Part shown: in pieces, positions 7,871 through 16,733 of the stretch | Layout of the letters: every line of letters starts with the position of its first letter | Position numbering within the stretch: position 1 is the first letter of the stretch | Source: Bacteroidales bacterium | GTDB lineage: Bacteria > Bacteroidota > Bacteroidia > Bacteroidales > UBA7960 | Assembly: GCA_007132825.1 (NCBI GenBank) | Contig: SLNX01000117.1 | Location: 1 to 20,728, forward strand | Reading direction: 5' to 3' | DNA: 20,728 bases | The notes under the pieces: model-generated | The model's database searches: none | Told to the model about the DNA's origin: nothing | The model's input: only the letters and a program-made list of their open reading frames with translations | Translations under genes and position numbers: made by a program

Positions 7871-9100
7871 ATGAATGCTGTTAAAGATTTGAAAAGGCCT
7901 GATAAAGAAGTAATTGAAATATCCGGTGATGTGAAGTGGATTGGAGTTATCGATTACGACATTGTAACCTTTGACGTGGTAATGGAGACCAAATATGGCA
8001 CCACCTATAATTCCTATTTCATCAATGCCGAAAAGAAGGCGCTGATAGAAACAACCAAACATAAGTTCTGGGATGTGTATCTGGAGAAACTCAAACAGGT
8101 GACTAACCCTTCAGAAATTGAATATGTTATTCTGAATCATACCGAACCCGATCATAGCGGTAACCTGGCCAATATCCTGGAACTGGCACCCAATGCCACA
8201 GTTGTTGGCAGCCGGCTGGCGATCAATTACCTGAAAGATTTTCTTGGGAAAGACTTTCGGCATATGATTGTTAAGGATGGTGATACACTTGACCTCGGCG
8301 GCAAGACACTGCGTTTTATCTCTGCGCCCAACTTACACTGGCCCGACAGCATGTATACCTACCTGGAGGAGGAAAAGTATCTTTTTACCTGCGACTCTTT
8401 CGGATGCCATTATGCGCATCCTGATATGATCGATAATAAAGTTGGAGATTTCAGTGATGCATTTAAATATTATTTTGATGTGATATTAAAACCTTTCAGT
8501 AAGTTTATGCTGAAAGCCATTGACAAGATTCGCCCGCTTGAAATCAATGCAGTATTGACTGGGCACGGCCCCTTGTTGCTTAACGATTGGAAGAAATGGG
8601 TGGACCTTTCAGAAGAATATGCACTGGAAGCATTGCAAACGCCTCAGAAAGATCATATCTTTATCCCCTATGTATCAGCCTATCACAATACCGGCAAAAT
8701 GGCTGAGGCAATTCGCGATGGCATTCAAAGTGCAGGCAATTTCCATATAGAGGTGGCCGATATAGAGAATATGTCAATTGGCGATATGGATGAACGGGTT
8801 GCCAGAAGCAGTGCCATCATAGTTGGTTGTCCAACCATCAACCAAAACATCTTGTTGCCGGTTTATAAGCTTTTTGGCGTGATAAGCCCAATCCGCGACA
8901 ATCGGAAAATCGGTGGCGCATTTGGTTCTTATGGTTGGAGCGGAGAAGCCGGCAAGCTTATTAACACGACTTTGGCCAACCTGAAGCTTAACGTTCAGGG
9001 GGAGGGTGTTTTTGTAAAGTTTACTCCGCACGAAGATGAATATAAATTGTGTTATGATTATGGCCGTCAGATCGGAGAAATGCTGAAGGTCAGCAATTAA
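7871..9100 (+). CDS. fprA: FprA-family A-type flavoprotein (flavodiiron O2/NO reductase)
   Basis: Flavodiiron proteins reduce O2 to water and/or NO to N2O in the cytoplasm of anaerobes, taking electrons from rubredoxin or similar carriers. The length of 409 residues fits class A: a metallo-beta-lactamase-like domain followed by flavodoxin, with no fused rubredoxin. The full diiron ligand set is present: H90, E92, D94 and H95 (HTEPDH), H156 (NLHWPD), D175 (TCDSFG) and H232 (LTGHGP). The flavodoxin domain starts near residue 265, with the FMN-binding loop SAYHNTGKMA and later GAFGSYGWSG. The ATG has an AAGGA Shine-Dalgarno at 7860-7864. Placed after hydrogenase maturases, it probably protects oxygen-labile iron-sulfur and H-cluster chemistry. 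Whether it prefers O2 or NO cannot be read from the sequence. Confidence 0.95.
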   Translation: MNAVKDLKRPDKEVIEISGDVKWIGVIDYDIVTFDVVMETKYGTTYNSYFINAEKKALIETTKHKFWDVYLEKLKQVTNPSEIEYVILNHTEPDHSGNLANILELAPNATVVGSRLAINYLKDFLGKDFRHMIVKDGDTLDLGGKTLRFISAPNLHWPDSMYTYLEEEKYLFTCDSFGCHYAHPDMIDNKVGDFSDAFKYYFDVILKPFSKFMLKAIDKIRPLEINAVLTGHGPLLLNDWKKWVDLSEEYALEALQTPQKDHIFIPYVSAYHNTGKMAEAIRDGIQSAGNFHIEVADIENMSIGDMDERVARSSAIIVGCPTINQNILLPVYKLFGVISPIRDNRKIGGAFGSYGWSGEAGKLINTTLANLKLNVQGEGVFVKFTPHEDEYKLCYDYGRQIGEMLKVSN

Positions 9101-9116
9101 ACATCCTGTTAGTTTC

Positions 9117-9953
9117 ATGCGCATCAAGAATATATATAACTTATTATTGTCCCTGTTGTTTGTCACCGGACTTGGTGGGTGTTCAACCGGTTTTCACCTT
9201 GCGAACAGGTTTGTGGTATCAGAAACAGACATCCATGTACTGGTGCTTCCGCCAACGGAACTGATCAAGACTTTCCTTCCGGTTCACCCTGACAGTATTG
9301 CAGATGGCAGCATCCCCGAATACGATGAATCGGACATTCGATTCATTAACCGGACGAACGACTCACTCTACATCAGGGAGTTCTTAAAAGGACTGGAACA
9401 GCGTCTCGACCTGCTGCACATAACCACTTACGGTGTCGAAGAGCTGGATGAGTTTATGAAGAACGAAGAGTTGGCTTATATCTTTGTTATTGCTCAGATG
9501 GAGCTTCTCGAATATCTGCATACAGAAACCTATTTTGCCAGGGATGGGGTAAACAATTACGTACACCGTGAGCCTATCCGGGTTCTGGAAAATAATGCCT
9601 GGTTTGAATTTATGAAACTTGATGATGCCAATTTTGGGATGGAGGTGCTTTTTTCTGTTCAGGCTACCAGTGATCACCTTGAGGGACGATTCATACGGCG
9701 TCCTTCAGGAGAGGTTGTATTTGATGCCGAAAGGTTCTTTTTAACCGATGCAGATGTTAAGGAGCTCGCTTTTTTTGCCGGACAACAAAATGGTCAGCAT
9801 ATTTTTGATTACCTGATGAACTTGTATGTTCGGGAAGGATTAAGTAGAGATCCAGGCAGGTATTACCAGTACGACATGGAACGTCATAGCATAAGAGAAA
9901 CCGATACACCGGGATTTATCCTTATTGAACAGCGACCATTGGATGCTGACTAA
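9117..9953 (+). CDS. Hypothetical lipoprotein, last gene of the hydF operon
   Basis: I do not recognise the family. The 278-residue protein begins with a short basic segment, a hydrophobic stretch (about residues 9-18) and a lipobox LGGC with C22 as the predicted lipidated cysteine. It should therefore be a membrane-anchored lipoprotein. The residues after the cysteine (STGF) lack the acidic run seen in Bacteroidota surface-export signals, so it more likely faces the periplasm. The rest looks like a mixed alpha/beta soluble domain rich in aromatic and acidic residues, with no enzyme motif visible. It starts 16 bases after the flavoprotein, so it is probably co-transcribed. Its TAA stop overlaps the TAG stop of tsaD on the other strand. 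Confidence 0.75.
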   Translation: MRIKNIYNLLLSLLFVTGLGGCSTGFHLANRFVVSETDIHVLVLPPTELIKTFLPVHPDSIADGSIPEYDESDIRFINRTNDSLYIREFLKGLEQRLDLLHITTYGVEELDEFMKNEELAYIFVIAQMELLEYLHTETYFARDGVNNYVHREPIRVLENNAWFEFMKLDDANFGMEVLFSVQATSDHLEGRFIRRPSGEVVFDAERFFLTDADVKELAFFAGQQNGQHIFDYLMNLYVREGLSRDPGRYYQYDMERHSIRETDTPGFILIEQRPLDAD

Positions 9954-10969
9954 TCATCCGAGTAGCGGGTAAATGGCTTAAGGCTCTGAGGGGCAAAATC
10001 TTTATTAAGATATTTGTAATAGCCATTTATGGCGATCATTGCGGCATTATCAGTGCAATATTCAAATTTTGGGATGTAAACCTGCCAACGACCGGCGTCT
10101 GATTCTTTTTTTAATGCGCTACGCAATCCGGAGTTTGCCGATACACCGCCTGCTATCGCCACATGTTTGATCCCGGTTTCTTCCGAAGCCTTTTTGAGCT
10201 TAAACAATAGGATGTCGATAATGGTTTTTTGTATGGAAGCTGCCAGGTCTGCTGTGTTCTTATCGATAAACTCAGGGTCTTTTTTTAACTGATCGCGAAG
10301 ATAATAAAGAATGGAGGTTTTTAGTCCGCTGAAGCTATAGTCTAAATTCGGGACCTTTGGGTGTGGAAACTGAAACCTGTCGGGATCACCCTTTTTTGCC
10401 AACTTGTCGATTAAGGGACCGCCCGGATAGGGAAGTCCCATGATCTTCGCTGCCTTATCAAATGCCTCGCCCGCAGCATCATCAATGGTTTTGCCAATCA
10501 CCTGCATGTCATGATGGCTTTTAACAAGTACGATCTGGGTATGTCCGCCGGATACGGTCAAACACAGAAATGGGAACGGAGGTGCTGCATGATGTGCATC
10601 ATCTTCAATGAATAATGCGAGGATGTGGGCATGCATGTGATTAACCGTGATAAGAGGGATATCTAAGGCAAGGGCAAAGGCTTTCGCAAAGGAGGTGCCT
10701 ACCAGCAGAGACCCCAGAAGACCTGGACCATTGGTGAATGCAACAGCATTGATTTGATTTTTATGTATCTTTGCAGCTTTAAAAGCACTGTCAATGACAG
10801 GAATGATGTTTTGCTGATGCGCCCTGGAGGCCAACTCGGGCACAACACCGCCAAAATCTTTATGAACATGCTGGTTTGCAGTAAGATTGGCAAGAATTTT
10901 GCGATCTTTTATGATGGCGGCAGATGTGTCATCGCACGATGATTCTATTCCCAGGATATAAATGCTCAT
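9950..10969 (-). CDS. tsaD: tRNA N6-adenosine threonylcarbamoyltransferase TsaD
   Basis: TsaD transfers threonylcarbamoyl from threonylcarbamoyl-AMP to A37 of tRNAs that read ANN codons, working with TsaB and TsaE. The length of 339 residues is standard. The sequence shows the N-terminal GIESSCDDTS, the metal-binding HMHAH with H111 and H115 (same numbering as E. coli TsaD), VSGGHTQ, GEAFDKAAK, SFSGLKT, AGGVSANSGLR and the late metal ligand D307 in CTDNAA. It diverges from tamB across a very short region. A TAnnTTTG match on this strand at 11011-11018 may be its promoter. It converges on the lipoprotein gene with a 4-base overlap (CTAA) in which both stop codons are shared. Confidence 0.97.
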   Translation of the reverse strand: MSIYILGIESSCDDTSAAIIKDRKILANLTANQHVHKDFGGVVPELASRAHQQNIIPVIDSAFKAAKIHKNQINAVAFTNGPGLLGSLLVGTSFAKAFALALDIPLITVNHMHAHILALFIEDDAHHAAPPFPFLCLTVSGGHTQIVLVKSHHDMQVIGKTIDDAAGEAFDKAAKIMGLPYPGGPLIDKLAKKGDPDRFQFPHPKVPNLDYSFSGLKTSILYYLRDQLKKDPEFIDKNTADLAASIQKTIIDILLFKLKKASEETGIKHVAIAGGVSANSGLRSALKKESDAGRWQVYIPKFEYCTDNAAMIAINGYYKYLNKDFAPQSLKPFTRYSDD

Positions 10970-11004
10970 AAATTTTTAAAAAAGGAAATGACCTGTCAGT
11001 AAAC

Positions 11005-11020
11005 GGAGGACAAAAATATC
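11005..11020 (+). promoter_or_regulatory. Strong Shine-Dalgarno placed before an ATC codon in the tamB frame
   Basis: GGAGGA at 11005-11010 lies 7 bases before an ATC at 11018-11020 that is in frame with tamB. The frame is closed upstream by TAA at 11000-11002, and no ATG, GTG or TTG occurs between there and 11048. If ATC is used, the protein gains 10 residues beginning with a KKTRN segment just before the hydrophobic helix, which is what a normal N-in membrane anchor looks like. The TTG at 11048 has no Shine-Dalgarno. Confidence 0.5.
11011..11018 (-). promoter_or_regulatory. Possible -7 promoter element for tsaD
   Basis: On the minus strand this reads TATTTTTG, an exact TAnnTTTG match, 41 bases upstream of the tsaD ATG. 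No matching -33 TTG is evident at the usual spacing. It overlaps the ribosome-binding region of the divergent tamB gene, so the two genes share a very compact control region. AT-rich DNA can produce this match by chance. Confidence 0.3.
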
Positions 11021-11047
11021 AAAAAAACACGAAACATACTGTTAATC

Positions 11048-14000
11048 TTGCTGACATCGATTGTTTTGATGGTTGTGGCGGGTTATGCACTGTTGCACAC
11101 CAGCACAGTGCAATCCATTGTTCTCGAAAGGGTTACGTCCTACTTGTCGCGTGAGCTTGAAACCGATATTTCTGTAGGACGGATGGAATTTAAACCCTTT
11201 CGAAGCATTGTTTTGCATGAAGTGGAGATTCCTGACCGGCAAGGTGATGAAATGTTGTATGTAACCCGTTTTGATGTAAATATCAGAAAACTCTCTTTCC
11301 GTCATAGATATATCGCAATAAATGAGGTGGTACTTCACGATGCATTGATTCATTTTTCCAGGGATTTAGGGAATACGGATTATAATTTCTCTTTTATTGT
11401 TGATTATCTGGCCAATGGTGAAAAGAACCTAAAGGATACAGAAAAGTGGCGACTTACGGTATCTTCGCTTCGGGTTGAAAACACAAACTTTCATCTTACC
11501 GATTCTAATAGAATTGCCCAACCCAATGGTTTCAACCATTCAGACTTTTCATTAAAAGACCTGAACTTTGCAGCCCGTGATATTCATCTTCTTGAGGATC
11601 AATTCATCTTTGAGATTGATCTTTTACGTTACAAGGGTTCCGGGGGTTTCCGGCTTAATCATTTGTCAGGTAGCTTCTCACTCGGCAAACAGCAGTCCTT
11701 TATCAGCGATTTTCTTTTTCGTACCGCATCCTCCGATATCCGGCTGGATCTTTCTGCACAATACAGTGATCTGGACGGCGAGCCCTTCAGCTGGGATAAC
11801 CTGGAGTTGAGCCTTAATGTCCGTCCATCAAAGGTCTGGCTGGCAGACATTGGCCATTTTGTTCCGCAAATTTTTGGTGTTTCCGACACATTATCTGTAG
11901 CCGGTGTGTTTGAAGTATTGGAAAACAACCTCAATGCATATGCCATCGATATTTCTGGTGGTGAGGACTCAAGATTTCTTGGCGATATACGAATTGCGGG
12001 GCTGGACCATATTCGTTCAGCAAAGATGGACATTCAGATCGAGACGTTAAAAAGTTCCATGAACGACATTACCGGTTTCCGTCTTCCATTGTCATGGAAT
12101 CATGATTCGATTGACTTGCCCCCTTACTTATTCGCCCTCGGAGATGTTCTGTTTTCAGGGAAATTAAATGGTGGCTTCAATAGCTTCACCGCGGCCGGGA
12201 GAATGGATACAGACATTGGATGGTTGGATGGGGATGTCTTGTTTTTTAAGGATGGTCAGGATGAGCTTTTTCAATATCAGGGGGTTCTGGAAACCGGGAA
12301 TTTTGATCTGGGAGCTCTGTTTGATGAGGAAGCGGTTTTGGGCACAGTTGATATGAGGACAGAACTAATGGGTCAGGGTTTTACCATGGATGATCTGCTT
12401 CTTGAGCTTTCCGGGAAAATTCACGCTCTTCGGATCCTTGGTCATGATTATAAGAATATGACGCTTGAAGGCAGTTTCATGCAGCAAAAGTTCAGTGGTG
12501 GTTTTTTGCTCGACGACCCAAATATGTTTCTTGACTTCAGAGGAACGGTAGACTTTAATGATCCGGTTCCACTCTTCGATTTTCAAACTTACATTGATCA
12601 GGCGCGACTTAGCAGCCTAAATGTCTTTCAACGTGATTCCCTTTATGAATCTGTGCTTTCTGCTGATGTGCTGATCAACGCCCGTGCAAGCTCCCTTGAT
12701 GACATCGAAGGTGTAATTCAGATCAGGGATATCGTGTATGAGGAGTATCCTTTGCTAATTGATGATCAAGCGTTCCATACTTTTAGATATGCCACAGACA
12801 GCATATTCATCAGTAACACTTTATGGGCAGACAGCATTAAGCACCTTCGTATCCGGTCAGATATTCTGGATGCCAATGTGCATGGTTCTTTTCAACTTAC
12901 AGGTATGGGAGATGTTGTCAGGGAAGTTTTGCTTCACTATTTGCCTGCATATAAATATGAGAATAACATGGAGGCAAAAAGGACTGATTTGGTTCAGGAC
13001 GTAACCTTTGATCTATCTTTTAAAGATACCCAATCGCTCACTGATTTGTTCCTTCCAGCAGTTTCCTTATCGGAAGGCTCCTGGTTAAATGGAACTTTCA
13101 ATAGTGCTTCCATGCACCTGGATATTCAGGCCGCGGCAGACACAATTACTGTTGCAGGAAGGAATTTTATAAATTGGAATTTGAGTGGTGGTGGGAAAAA
13201 CGGGAAATTCTTAGTCAAATCCAATAGTGACCGGCTCATGCTCTCAGACAGCCTGTTTATGAATCATGTGGATATCAATGCCGGTATTTTTGATGACACT
13301 GTTGACTTGAATATTACCTGGAACCCTGAAGATCAGATAAACAGTGGGCATCTGCACATGCAAACACAAATACTCGGTCCAGACAGGTATCAAATCAATT
13401 TTCTTCCTTCGCAAGCTTACATTGATGGAGATCTTTGGAGGGTGAACGTTGACAATAAAATATTGATTGATCCCAGGAGGATTGAGGTCAGGCAGCTCAG
13501 GGTTTATTACAAAGATCAGTTTTTTTATGCAGATGGTGTTTTAAGCGAAGACCCTGCTGACCGGATGATGCTATCATTTGCAGATTTTGATGTGTCATAT
13601 TCAGAATTGTTGATGCGATCGCAGAATTTTCAGTTTGCCGGTTCGATGGATGGCTATATCAGCTTCTCCGGATTGTATCAGGCACCCAGCATTGCCGCTG
13701 AATTGTCCGTATCCGATTTTGCATTCAACCATATAACACTTGGAGACCTTGAGGTGGTCAGTGCCTGGGATGAACTGAATGAAGCTTTTAAAGTGGATGC
13801 CTCCATTACAAAGTTCGGGGAGGAAGGGGTTATGCAGCCGTTGATTGTTTCCGGCTTCATAAACCCTACAAGCGAAGATCAAAACTTTGATCTTGACCTT
13901 CAGCTTGATAACAAACCAATGTCTGTTTGGGGAAGGTATATGGAAAATTTTGCCGATGACTTTCACGGCTTTGCCACCGGAAATCTGCGAATGGATGGTC

Positions 14001-15514
14001 CTTTTGATAGCCCGGAATTATCCGGAAGGGCAAATGTGGAACGAGCAGGTATTCACATCCCTTATCTGAATGTCACTTACTCATTTGATGATGAGGTTGA
14101 GATTGGAAAATCATATTTCCGGTTTAAAAATCTTGTCCTTCGTGACTCCCTTAATAATCAGGCCACCCTATCCGGTGATATCATGCACCAGGTTTTTAAA
14201 GATTTTGCCCTGGATTTAAGGATCAATCCTGATCGGATGATGATATTTAATACGGGGTCCATGCCACAGGATTTTTATTATGGTACAGCATTTCTTACAG
14301 GTATGGCCCACATCCACGGACCGGCAAATGACATCATCATGGATATCAGTGCACGAACTAACAGGGGAACAAGTGTAAATTTGCCTTTGAGCTTTGGAGG
14401 AGAGGTCAGGGAAAGCCATTTTATCTCTTTTGTCACTCGCGAAGAAATACAGGAGGGGCCATTATTCATTATCCCCGAACTTCGGGGTCAACTTACCCTG
14501 AATTTTGATCTGGAAGTGACTCCTGACGCGGATGTTTTTATGTTTTTTGATACCAGGTTCGGTGATATTATCAGGGGCAGGGGAACAGGTAATCTGAGAC
14601 TTGAGGTTTCTCCGCAGGGTGCTTTTAATATTTATGGGGATTATGTGATTGAGGATGGAGAATATATTTTCTCGCTTCAGAACATCATAAATAAACGATT
14701 TAGGATTGAGCAGGGAAGCTCTGTGAGATGGACAGGTGATCTAAATGATGCTGATGTTGATTTGCGTGCCGCCTACCGCTTACGTACATCGTTATATGAC
14801 TTGTTCGTTGGCCAGGGTGTTGATGATGCTACAGCAGATGTTTACAGACGTCGTATTCCTGTGGAGACCATTCTGATATTGGAAGATAAGTTGTTCAATC
14901 CGTTAATCTCTTTTGACATTCAGGTTCCGGGCGGCGATGAAAACACGCGTGAGCTGATAGAAAGGGTTATCACCACCGACCAGGAGATGAACAGACAGGT
15001 GTTCTCCCTGCTCGTGTTGAATCGGTTTATGCCCACAACTCCTGATCAGTACAATACAGCTCTGGGATACGGTGTTGGAAGCACCTCCTCCGAACTGTTA
15101 TCAAACCAGCTTAGTAATTGGCTGTCGCAAATTAGCACCGATTTTGATATTGGCGTGAATTACCGTCCCGGAGATGAACTGTCCAGCCAGGAGCTGGAGC
15201 TGGCTTTGTCAACCCAGCTGTTTGACGACAGAGTATTGATAGATGGCAACTTTGGCGTTGCCGGGAACCAGACTGCAGCCGGCCATACGACACAAGCGAC
15301 CAGCCAGATAATTGGAGATGTAAATGTAGAGGTAAAGATCACTCCCGATGGCAAATTACGTGTAAAGGCTTTTAACCGTTCGAATACGTTTGATATCATC
15401 AATACCAACTCGCCCTATACACAGGGGGTTGGATTGTTTTACAGAAGGGAGTTTGACAACCTCACGGAACTTTTTAGACGCAGCTTGCAGGACCAAGCGG
15501 AAGATGTCGATTAG
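11048..15514 (+). CDS. tamB: Translocation and assembly module TamB-like protein (AsmA/DUF490 family)
   Basis: TamB-like proteins are anchored in the inner membrane and span the periplasm as a long beta-taco with a hydrophobic groove. They act in outer-membrane protein assembly and/or phospholipid transport to the outer membrane. This one has 1488 residues from the TTG used here, or 1498 from an ATC at 11018. It has one N-terminal membrane helix, an AsmA-like start (LERVTSYLSRELETDISVG), and a long beta-rich body full of short repeats of the type SGxF and LxLxxxD. The C-terminal DUF490 domain, from about residue 1130, includes DGEYIFSLQNIINKRF, GSSVRWTGD and a final FYRREFDNLTELF that is typical of Bacteroidota members. 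It diverges from tsaD, and its TAG stop overlaps the ribBA stop by 4 bases. The family call is firm; the precise start is not. Confidence 0.92.
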   Translation: MLTSIVLMVVAGYALLHTSTVQSIVLERVTSYLSRELETDISVGRMEFKPFRSIVLHEVEIPDRQGDEMLYVTRFDVNIRKLSFRHRYIAINEVVLHDALIHFSRDLGNTDYNFSFIVDYLANGEKNLKDTEKWRLTVSSLRVENTNFHLTDSNRIAQPNGFNHSDFSLKDLNFAARDIHLLEDQFIFEIDLLRYKGSGGFRLNHLSGSFSLGKQQSFISDFLFRTASSDIRLDLSAQYSDLDGEPFSWDNLELSLNVRPSKVWLADIGHFVPQIFGVSDTLSVAGVFEVLENNLNAYAIDISGGEDSRFLGDIRIAGLDHIRSAKMDIQIETLKSSMNDITGFRLPLSWNHDSIDLPPYLFALGDVLFSGKLNGGFNSFTAAGRMDTDIGWLDGDVLFFKDGQDELFQYQGVLETGNFDLGALFDEEAVLGTVDMRTELMGQGFTMDDLLLELSGKIHALRILGHDYKNMTLEGSFMQQKFSGGFLLDDPNMFLDFRGTVDFNDPVPLFDFQTYIDQARLSSLNVFQRDSLYESVLSADVLINARASSLDDIEGVIQIRDIVYEEYPLLIDDQAFHTFRYATDSIFISNTLWADSIKHLRIRSDILDANVHGSFQLTGMGDVVREVLLHYLPAYKYENNMEAKRTDLVQDVTFDLSFKDTQSLTDLFLPAVSLSEGSWLNGTFNSASMHLDIQAAADTITVAGRNFINWNLSGGGKNGKFLVKSNSDRLMLSDSLFMNHVDINAGIFDDTVDLNITWNPEDQINSGHLHMQTQILGPDRYQINFLPSQAYIDGDLWRVNVDNKILIDPRRIEVRQLRVYYKDQFFYADGVLSEDPADRMMLSFADFDVSYSELLMRSQNFQFAGSMDGYISFSGLYQAPSIAAELSVSDFAFNHITLGDLEVVSAWDELNEAFKVDASITKFGEEGVMQPLIVSGFINPTSEDQNFDLDLQLDNKPMSVWGRYMENFADDFHGFATGNLRMDGPFDSPELSGRANVERAGIHIPYLNVTYSFDDEVEIGKSYFRFKNLVLRDSLNNQATLSGDIMHQVFKDFALDLRINPDRMMIFNTGSMPQDFYYGTAFLTGMAHIHGPANDIIMDISARTNRGTSVNLPLSFGGEVRESHFISFVTREEIQEGPLFIIPELRGQLTLNFDLEVTPDADVFMFFDTRFGDIIRGRGTGNLRLEVSPQGAFNIYGDYVIEDGEYIFSLQNIINKRFRIEQGSSVRWTGDLNDADVDLRAAYRLRTSLYDLFVGQGVDDATADVYRRRIPVETILILEDKLFNPLISFDIQVPGGDENTRELIERVITTDQEMNRQVFSLLVLNRFMPTTPDQYNTALGYGVGSTSSELLSNQLSNWLSQISTDFDIGVNYRPGDELSSQELELALSTQLFDDRVLIDGNFGVAGNQTAAGHTTQATSQIIGDVNVEVKITPDGKLRVKAFNRSNTFDIINTNSPYTQGVGLFYRREFDNLTELFRRSLQDQAEDVD

Positions 15515-16713
15515 AAGATATGCCCCAGCTTGTTTTTTTTGGTTTCAATGTATGTCTTGCAATGTGGTGAAGTGGATACGATAATAGGGATGTTTTCGGT
15601 AATTTCAATCCCATATCCGGTAAGACCTGCTTTTTTCCCTGGATTATTGGTAATCAGCTTAATTCTGTTGGCGCCAAGGTCTCTTAAAATCTGTGCCCCA
15701 ATACCGTAATCGCGTTCATCTGCCTTGAATCCAAGTTCGATATTGGCTTCCACAGTATCAAGTCCCTTTTCCTGGAGGTGGTATGCTTTAAGTTTGTTTA
15801 ACAGCCCGATGCCACGCCCTTCCTGATTCATGTATAGAACAACGCCTTTGCCTGATTTATCTACCATTTGCATGGCCTGATGCAGTTGTCCGCCGCAATC
15901 ACATTTGCAGGATCCGAAAATGTCTCCGGTAATGCAAGAGGAGTGTACCCTGACGAGTACTTCTTCATCCGGAGTCCATGTTCCTTTGATAAGTGCAAGA
16001 TGCAGCATATTATTGGTTGTTTGCCGGTAGGCTGTCAGCTTAAAGGTGCCATATTCAGTTGGCAGGTTTACGGTGATCTCTTTGGCAATGAGGCTTTCGT
16101 TCTTTATGCGATAGGCGATTAGATCTTCAATGGAAATGATTTTCAGATCAAATCGTTTTGCAATTTTAAAAAGATCAGGCAAACGGGCCATTGTGCCATC
16201 CTCATTCATAATCTCCACCAAAGCCCCTGCAGGCTGCAGGCCGGCCAACCTTGCAAGGTCAATTGAGGCTTCTGTGTGTCCTGCCCGTTGTAGCACACCA
16301 CCCTCTCTGGCCCGCAACGGAAATATGTGACCGGGGCGGGCAAGCTCAGTAGGATGTGTTTCCGGATCGGCAAGTGCTTTAACCGTTTTTGCACGATCTG
16401 ATGCAGAAATGCCGGTAGTGCATCCTTTCCCTTTCAGATCAACCGAAACGGTAAATGGTGTTTCGTGAATGGATGTGTTTCTGGGCACCATAAGCTCCAG
16501 ATCAAGTTGTTCACAGATCTTTCTGGTAATGGGCGCACAAATCAGACCACGTCCATGTGTGGCCATAAAGTTAATTATCTCCGGAGTGATTGTCTCAGCG
16601 GCAGCAATGAAGTCCCCTTCATTTTCCCTGTCTTCATCATCAACAACAATAACGACTTTACCTGAACGGATATCAGTAATCGCTTCTTCAATGGTATTGA
16701 ACTTTTCTTGCAT
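15511..16713 (-). CDS. ribBA: Bifunctional 3,4-dihydroxy-2-butanone 4-phosphate synthase / GTP cyclohydrolase II RibBA
   Basis: RibBA catalyses both entry steps of riboflavin synthesis: ribulose 5-phosphate to dihydroxybutanone phosphate, and GTP to a diaminopyrimidine phosphate. The protein has 400 residues. The N-terminal half (about 1-205) is the RibB domain, with the acidic loop DDEDRENEGD (25-34), THGRGLIC and catalytic H146 in HTEASIDLARLAG. The C-terminal half is GTP cyclohydrolase II with zinc ligands C260, C271 and C273 (C-x10-C-x-C), then MNQEGRGIGLLNKL. Both catalytic halves look intact. It starts 20 bases after the upstream glycosyltransferase and ends overlapping tamB. The short gap leaves no room for an FMN riboswitch. 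The flavin products would serve the FMN-using flavoprotein at 7871-9100, among others, but there is no operon link. Confidence 0.97.
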   Translation of the reverse strand: MQEKFNTIEEAITDIRSGKVVIVVDDEDRENEGDFIAAAETITPEIINFMATHGRGLICAPITRKICEQLDLELMVPRNTSIHETPFTVSVDLKGKGCTTGISASDRAKTVKALADPETHPTELARPGHIFPLRAREGGVLQRAGHTEASIDLARLAGLQPAGALVEIMNEDGTMARLPDLFKIAKRFDLKIISIEDLIAYRIKNESLIAKEITVNLPTEYGTFKLTAYRQTTNNMLHLALIKGTWTPDEEVLVRVHSSCITGDIFGSCKCDCGGQLHQAMQMVDKSGKGVVLYMNQEGRGIGLLNKLKAYHLQEKGLDTVEANIELGFKADERDYGIGAQILRDLGANRIKLITNNPGKKAGLTGYGIEITENIPIIVSTSPHCKTYIETKKNKLGHIF

Positions 16714-16733
16714 GCTTATGTACGAAAATTCTG

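Noticed and set aside
16714..16733. FMN riboswitch before ribBA
   Set aside because: The gap is only 20 bases, far too short for the aptamer, and the upstream sequence is coding.
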